DNA of 18,774 bases, taken from Bacteroidota bacterium. Lineage in GTDB: Bacteria; Bacteroidota; Ignavibacteria; Ignavibacteriales; Melioribacteraceae. Where the stretch lies: NCBI GenBank assembly GCA_023447335.1, contig JAEXOD010000221.1, positions 1-18,774 of the forward strand, in the 5' to 3' direction. The notes beneath the pieces are model-generated. The model searched no databases and had not been told where the DNA came from. It saw only the letters and a program-made list of their open reading frames with translations. Numbering within the stretch: position 1 is the stretch's first letter; each line of letters begins with the position of its first letter. Shown here in pieces: positions 14,910 through 18,774 of this stretch. Both the position numbers and the translations under genes were made by a program.

Positions 14910-16811
14910 ATGACATTTGAAGAAATGGGTTTAGAACCCAAAATTTTAGAAGCAATAAAGGAATTAGGTTTTGAAACTCCAATGCCTATTCAAGAAAAAA
15001 TAATTCCTATTCTCTTACAAGAAGATAGCAGAGATGTTGTTGGCTTAGCTCAAACAGGAACCGGTAAAACAGCCGCTTTTGGATTACCGATAATTCAGAA
15101 AGTAAATACAAGACTTAAAAGAGTTCAATATTTAATTCTTAGCCCTACTCGCGAATTATGTTTGCAAATTACAGATGACTTGCAGTCTTTTGCTAAAAAC
15201 AAACCTGATATTAGCATTGCTGCTATATTCGGTGGTGCAAGTATTGATAGACAAATTCAAAAAATTCAGAAAGGAGTTCATATTATCTCGGCTACTCCCG
15301 GAAGACTTTTAGATTTAATAAACAGAAATGTAGTTGATTTATCTAATGTTAAAACTGTTGTTTTAGATGAAGCAGACGAAATGCTTAATATGGGTTTTAG
15401 AGATGAACTAGAAGGCATTTTAGTAGAAACTCCTGTTGAAAAAAATACTTTATTATTTTCTGCAACTATGCCTAATGAAGTAATGGCAATTGCAAAAAAT
15501 TATATGCATGACCCTATTGAAGTTTCTGTTGGTAAGAAAAACACCGGTGCCGAAAACGTTGAGCATATGTGTTATTTTGTCCATTCTAAGGATAGATACT
15601 TAGCATTAAAAAGAATTGTTGATTTCTTTCCAAATATTTACGGAATTATTTTTTGCCGTACACGTAAAGAAACTCAAGAAGTTGCCGAAGCATTAATGAA
15701 TGACGGATATAATGCCGATGCATTGCACGGTGATTTATCTCAAGCTCAGAGAGATACAGTTATGAATAAATTCCGTATCAGAAACTTAAAATTATTGGTT
15801 GCAACCGACGTTGCTGCTCGCGGAATTGACGTTGATTCATTAACACATATTATTAACTATAACTTACCTGACGAAAACGAAGTTTATACTCATAGAAGCG
15901 GTAGAACAGGTAGAGCAGGTAAAAAAGGAATTTCTATTATTATAGCCGGCTTAAAAGATAAAAGTAAAATTAAATTTATTGAAAAACAAATTAATAAGAC
16001 TTTTAAATACGTAGATGTACCTACAGGTCAAGAAGTTTGTGAAAAACAATTATTTAATTTAATTGATACAGTAGAAAAAACTGAAGTAGATTACTCACAG
16101 ATTGATCCATACTTACCTACTATTTTCAAAAAACTTGAATGGTTGGATTATGAAGAGTTAATTAAAAAATTCGTTTCCGTTCAATTCAACAGATTCTTAG
16201 ATTATTATAAAAATATGCCCGATCTTAATACTCCGATGGAAGTTAAGAAAACCAAATCAGGTAAAAGAAGTGCGAATTATGAATTTACACGTTTCTTTAT
16301 TAACTTGGGTAGAACTGATGACTTACGCCCTACTACTTTAATCGGAATGATTAACGATTATACAAGAACTAAAGATATTGAAATTGGCGAAATTGAAATT
16401 TTACAAAATTATTCTTTCTTTGAGATCGAATCAAGTTATGCAGATTCAATAATTAGCTCATTCAAAGATAAAAAGCTTAAAAAACGTGATATTATTGTAG
16501 AAGTTTCGGAATCTAAACGTGGTAGCGGTTCAGGACGTCGTAGCTCATCTAGACCCGAAAGAGGTAGTGAGAGAAAAGACGAACGTAGAAGCTTTAGAAC
16601 TGACAGCGATAAAAAACAAAATCGCAGAAGTGATAAAAAACCAAGTAGACCCGAAAAACCTTTTTCAAATGAAAGAAGAAGTGAACAAAGAAGCGATAGA
16701 GACAGAAGAGGATCGGAACGTTCATCCGGTAACACAAGAACAAGATTTGAAGATAATTGGACTCCTTCTAAAGATAACGGAAGAAGCGGGAAAAAAAGAA
16801 ATAATAGATAA
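14910..16811 (+). CDS. deaD: DEAD-box RNA helicase, DeaD/CsdA type
   Basis: The 633-residue product carries the full DEAD-box motif set: Q motif region (F3 to Q28), Walker A AQTGTGKT (47-54), PTREL (79-83), GG (108-109), TPGR (129-132), DEAD (153-156), SAT (184-186), HGDLSQ (273-278), ATDVAARGID (298-307) and HRSGRTGRAG (328-337). Residues about 460-533 match the DbpA-type RNA-binding domain (RFFINLGRTDDLRPTTLIGM). A Ser/Arg/Lys-rich disordered tail (about 534-633) follows, as in DeaD/CsdA, whose length of about 630 residues also agrees. Such enzymes unwind RNA duplexes using ATP and help ribosome assembly and mRNA turnover, notably in the cold. The start has AAAGG six bases upstream and follows a possible regulatory hairpin. 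It is transcribed away from the cold-shock-domain gene and closed by its own terminator. The helicase identity is firm; choosing deaD over other DEAD-box paralogues rests on domain order. Confidence 0.95.
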   Translation: MTFEEMGLEPKILEAIKELGFETPMPIQEKIIPILLQEDSRDVVGLAQTGTGKTAAFGLPIIQKVNTRLKRVQYLILSPTRELCLQITDDLQSFAKNKPDISIAAIFGGASIDRQIQKIQKGVHIISATPGRLLDLINRNVVDLSNVKTVVLDEADEMLNMGFRDELEGILVETPVEKNTLLFSATMPNEVMAIAKNYMHDPIEVSVGKKNTGAENVEHMCYFVHSKDRYLALKRIVDFFPNIYGIIFCRTRKETQEVAEALMNDGYNADALHGDLSQAQRDTVMNKFRIRNLKLLVATDVAARGIDVDSLTHIINYNLPDENEVYTHRSGRTGRAGKKGISIIIAGLKDKSKIKFIEKQINKTFKYVDVPTGQEVCEKQLFNLIDTVEKTEVDYSQIDPYLPTIFKKLEWLDYEELIKKFVSVQFNRFLDYYKNMPDLNTPMEVKKTKSGKRSANYEFTRFFINLGRTDDLRPTTLIGMINDYTRTKDIEIGEIEILQNYSFFEIESSYADSIISSFKDKKLKKRDIIVEVSESKRGSGSGRRSSSRPERGSERKDERRSFRTDSDKKQNRRSDKKPSRPEKPFSNERRSEQRSDRDRRGSERSSGNTRTRFEDNWTPSKDNGRSGKKRNNR

Positions 16812-16837
16812 TTTTATTTTTTTTGATTTTATATTCT

Positions 16838-16863
16838 AAGGGGATTAATCAAGTCCCCTTTTT
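16838..16863 (+). terminator. Intrinsic terminator of the helicase gene
   Basis: AAGGGGA (16838-16844) pairs with TCCCCTT (16854-16860) around a nine-base loop, and the final Ts run on to 16863. It lies 26 bases after the helicase stop and separates it from the acetyltransferase gene. Confidence 0.85.
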
Positions 16864-16933
16864 AATTTTAAATTTCACTTTTTATTTTAATTAAATATTC
16901 TTATTTTTTAATTAAAATAATTATGGGGTTTTT

Positions 16934-17785
16934 ATGCAATACGAGAATTATACTATTCGTAACATGAACGAAAATGAAACAAAAATTGCAGTTGATTGGG
17001 CTTCTAAGGAAGGTTGGAATCCCGGAATTTACGACTTAAATGCTTTCTATAAAACTGATCCTACAGGATGGTGGATCGGATTTCTGAATGACGAACCTAT
17101 TAGTGTAATTACGGCAATAAAATACAAATCAGGTTTTAGCTTTGTCGGTTTTTATGTTGTTAAGCCGGAATTTAGAGGTAAAGGTTACGGTATTAAATTA
17201 TGGAATAGAGCAATTGAATCGTTAAACGGTATGATATGCGGATTAGACGGTGTAGTTGACCAACAAGAAAATTATAAGAAATCCGGTTTTGTTTATGCTC
17301 ATAGAAATATACGATATAAAACACAAGGAATTAAAAACCTAAATATTAACCCCTATATTTGTGATATTGATTCAATCTCCTTTAATGAACTAATAAAATA
17401 TGATTCTGAGTGTTTCCCGTCTTCCCGTCCGGAATTTTTAAGCGAGTGGATTAAATCCCCCGAAAGTTTCACACTTTGCCACACACAAAATAATTCTATA
17501 AAAGGTTATGGGACAATAAGAAAATGTGAAGAAGGATATAAAATTGGTCCTTTATTTGCCGATAACGAAATAATAGCCGAAGAATTATTACTTTCATTAT
17601 TAAATAAAGTTAACGAAACCGATAATGTTTATTTTGACATCCCCGAAACTAACCCGTTATCCGTAAAAATAGTAAATAAATACAACATGAATTATGTATT
17701 CGAAACTGCGCGTATGTATAAAAACGGAACGCCAAAAATAAACATGAATAAAGTTTTTGGAATTACAACTTTTGAGCTGGGGTAA
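16934..17785 (+). CDS. Two-domain GNAT-family N-acetyltransferase
   Basis: The 283-residue product has an N-terminal GNAT domain (about residues 5-130). Its strand GFSFVGFYVVKPEF leads into RGKGYG (81-86), the acetyl-CoA pyrophosphate loop (R/Q-x-x-G-x-G/A), and then an Asn/Tyr-containing NYKKSGFVYAHRN segment (113-125). Residues about 145-283 look like a second, degenerate GNAT-like half of the Acetyltransf_18 kind, with EEGYKIGPLFADNEIIAEEL and NKYNMNYVFETARMYKNG. Bacillus YitH/YitI-type proteins share this arrangement. The acetyl-acceptor substrate cannot be told from sequence. No signal peptide is present, so it is cytoplasmic. ATGGGG precedes the start by six to nine bases. It sits alone between the helicase terminator and a convergent gene. 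Confidence 0.85.
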   Translation: MQYENYTIRNMNENETKIAVDWASKEGWNPGIYDLNAFYKTDPTGWWIGFLNDEPISVITAIKYKSGFSFVGFYVVKPEFRGKGYGIKLWNRAIESLNGMICGLDGVVDQQENYKKSGFVYAHRNIRYKTQGIKNLNINPYICDIDSISFNELIKYDSECFPSSRPEFLSEWIKSPESFTLCHTQNNSIKGYGTIRKCEEGYKIGPLFADNEIIAEELLLSLLNKVNETDNVYFDIPETNPLSVKIVNKYNMNYVFETARMYKNGTPKINMNKVFGITTFELG

Positions 17786-17832
17786 AATATTAATACTTTC
17801 TAACTAAATGTTCATTAATATCCCAAATGTAT

Positions 17833-17871
17833 AAAAAAATATGGGTATGAAATATTTATTTACATACCCAT
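17833..17871 (-). terminator. Terminator for the right-edge minus-strand gene
   Basis: A perfect nine-base-pair stem joins ATGGGTATG (17841-17849) and CATACCCAT (17863-17871). On the minus strand it is followed by seven Ts (17833-17839 read in reverse). It lies 13 bases beyond the stop at 17885. On the plus strand the following bases are only AT-rich, so it would terminate the acetyltransferase transcript less well. Confidence 0.8.
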
Positions 17872-17884
17872 TAATTAAGAATAA

Positions 17885-18774
17885 TTACCTAATTAAAACC
17901 ATCTTTTTTGTTTGAGTAAAATTTCCGGTTGTAAGTTTATAGTAATATACGCCACTGCTTAAATTGTTGGCATCAAAATTTATTGAATACGAACCTGCTT
18001 CTTTTTCTTCATTTAATAGTGTTGATACTTCTTTACCTAAGCTATCAAATACTTTTAAAGATACGAATCCGTTAACTTGAAGGCTAAAACTAATTGTGGT
18101 TGAAGGATTAAAAGGATTCGGATAATTTTGATTTAATGAATAACTAAGAATATTATTGTGATTTTCTTCTACCGAAGTAACAAAATCAGATAAATTCCTT
18201 TTCCAAACTCCCCCTTTGTAAAGTACAAATATGTCGTTTAAGCCTTTTGTTAAAAAAGTTGCATAAGATGCACCTGTAAATCCTTGACTAAAATCGCTCC
18301 AATTATTTCCCTTATCGTGAGAAATATATACTCCGTAATCATTTCCTAATAAAAGCACATTATTAACGGCTATAACAGTATAAACAGGTACGTTAGGTAA
18401 AGCATCATCTGCTACAACCCAATTTAAACCGTAATCATTAGAAATTGCAAATTCCGAAACTGATGAATATAAACCTGCTGCTAAATAACTATTTAAATTA
18501 TCCGAAAAATAAGCTAAAGAGTTAACCGAAGAATTCGGTAATCCGTTACTTGTTCTTATCCAAACAAAATTTGCTTGATCATATTTATAAACTCGTTGCA
18601 AAACGCCGCAAAATAAATCGCTACCGGTGTTTAATAAACAAGTTGCAACTAATCCCGTAATACCGGAATTATTTTGTTGCCAATCTACTCCGTTATCCGA
18701 AACATATATACCCGCATTAGAAGATGCTGCAAAATATTTATTGCCGAATCTATTAATATCTCTTATTGTAGTAG
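17885..18774 (-). CDS. Secreted Asp-box beta-propeller protein with T9SS sorting domain, 5' end missing
   Basis: The minus-strand frame is open from the right edge to a TAA at 17885-17887, giving about 296 visible residues. A TTG at 18599-18601 lies in mid-domain and is not a convincing start, because the frame continues upstream with typical repeat sequence. Three Asp-box-like repeats are visible, VSDNGVDW, ISNDYGLNW and ISHDKGNNW, each after a G-(I/V)-Y-type or comparable strand, as in YCF48/BNR propellers. The final part of about 85 residues is a T9SS type A domain (NYPNPFNPSTTISF, FDSLGKEV, GVYYYKL, KKMVLIR). It resembles the propeller protein at 743-2878 in plan but is too different to be a recent copy. 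It is probably an exported binding protein with unknown ligand. More blades and a signal peptide should lie beyond the window. Confidence 0.88.
   Translation of the reverse strand, partial: TTIRDINRFGNKYFAASSNAGIYVSDNGVDWQQNNSGITGLVATCLLNTGSDLFCGVLQRVYKYDQANFVWIRTSNGLPNSSVNSLAYFSDNLNSYLAAGLYSSVSEFAISNDYGLNWVVADDALPNVPVYTVIAVNNVLLLGNDYGVYISHDKGNNWSDFSQGFTGASYATFLTKGLNDIFVLYKGGVWKRNLSDFVTSVEENHNNILSYSLNQNYPNPFNPSTTISFSLQVNGFVSLKVFDSLGKEVSTLLNEEKEAGSYSINFDANNLSSGVYYYKLTTGNFTQTKKMVLIR

Noticed and set aside
16436..16839. Two open frames (16436-16735 minus and 16519-16839 plus) in the helicase tail
   Set aside because: Both are products of the biased Arg/Ser codons of the tail; the Leu/Ser-rich and Glu/Lys-rich products are low complexity.
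16885..16917. Inverted repeat TTTTAATTAA / TTAATTAAAA before the acetyltransferase gene
   Set aside because: Each arm is itself nearly palindromic A/T sequence, expected by chance at this base composition.

Overview
This is an AT-rich bacterial chromosome segment, most likely from the Bacteroidota/Chlorobiota side of the tree and best matching Ignavibacteria-like organisms. The main clue is six proteins ending in the same roughly 80-95 residue C-terminal domain. It opens with N-[YF]-P-N-P-F-N-P-x-T and closes with a short basic end such as KMLLIK, which is the type A sorting signal of the type IX secretion system (T9SS). The PNPFNP wording is typical of Ignavibacteria. Purine-rich Shine-Dalgarno-like stretches before several starts also fit that lineage better than Bacteroidia or Flavobacteriia. 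No rRNA, tRNA, CRISPR array, insertion sequence or phage gene was seen. The lineage call is inference.

Layout. 1-4713 is a three-gene co-directional unit of secreted proteins: the 3' end of a lamin-tail-domain protein, an Asp-box (YCF48/BNR) beta-propeller, and an aryl-sulfate sulfotransferase-like propeller, closed by a good intrinsic terminator. 4877-7723 encodes a large mosaic secreted protein (propeller, Ig-like, cleaved-adhesin-like, FN3-like, CBM9/DOMON-like, T9SS domain). A terminator shared by convergent genes follows at 7732-7759. 7764-11396 (minus) is a two-gene operon for a TonB-dependent-receptor-like outer-membrane barrel and a small CBM9-like lipoprotein. Divergent from it, 11500-13506 encodes a secreted Porphyromonas-type arginine deiminase with all expected catalytic residues. 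13698-14702 (minus) is a tightly coupled pair: a cold-shock-domain protein with an unassigned C-terminal half, then a DUF1569/DinB-like protein. Divergent from that pair, 14910-16811 encodes a DeaD-type RNA helicase with a DbpA-type RNA-binding domain and a long basic tail. 16934-17785 is a two-domain GNAT acetyltransferase. 17885 to the right edge (minus) is the 3' part of another Asp-box propeller with a T9SS signal.

How it fits together. Most of the window is cell-envelope and secretome: cargo destined for the surface or medium through T9SS, plus an outer-membrane receptor/lipoprotein pair. None of the T9SS machinery is present here. A second, intracellular theme is RNA and cold adaptation: the cold-shock-domain protein and the DEAD-box helicase sit head to head across 207 bases. 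The points most worth checking are the arginine deiminase that keeps the Arg pair used by P. gingivalis PPAD to hold a C-terminal carboxylate, the sulfotransferase-like protein with His where the family's catalytic Arg is expected, an Ig-like module shared by two otherwise unrelated cargo proteins, the cold-shock fusion protein, and a possible switching hairpin at the helicase ribosome binding site. Every stretch between genes is under 300 bases.
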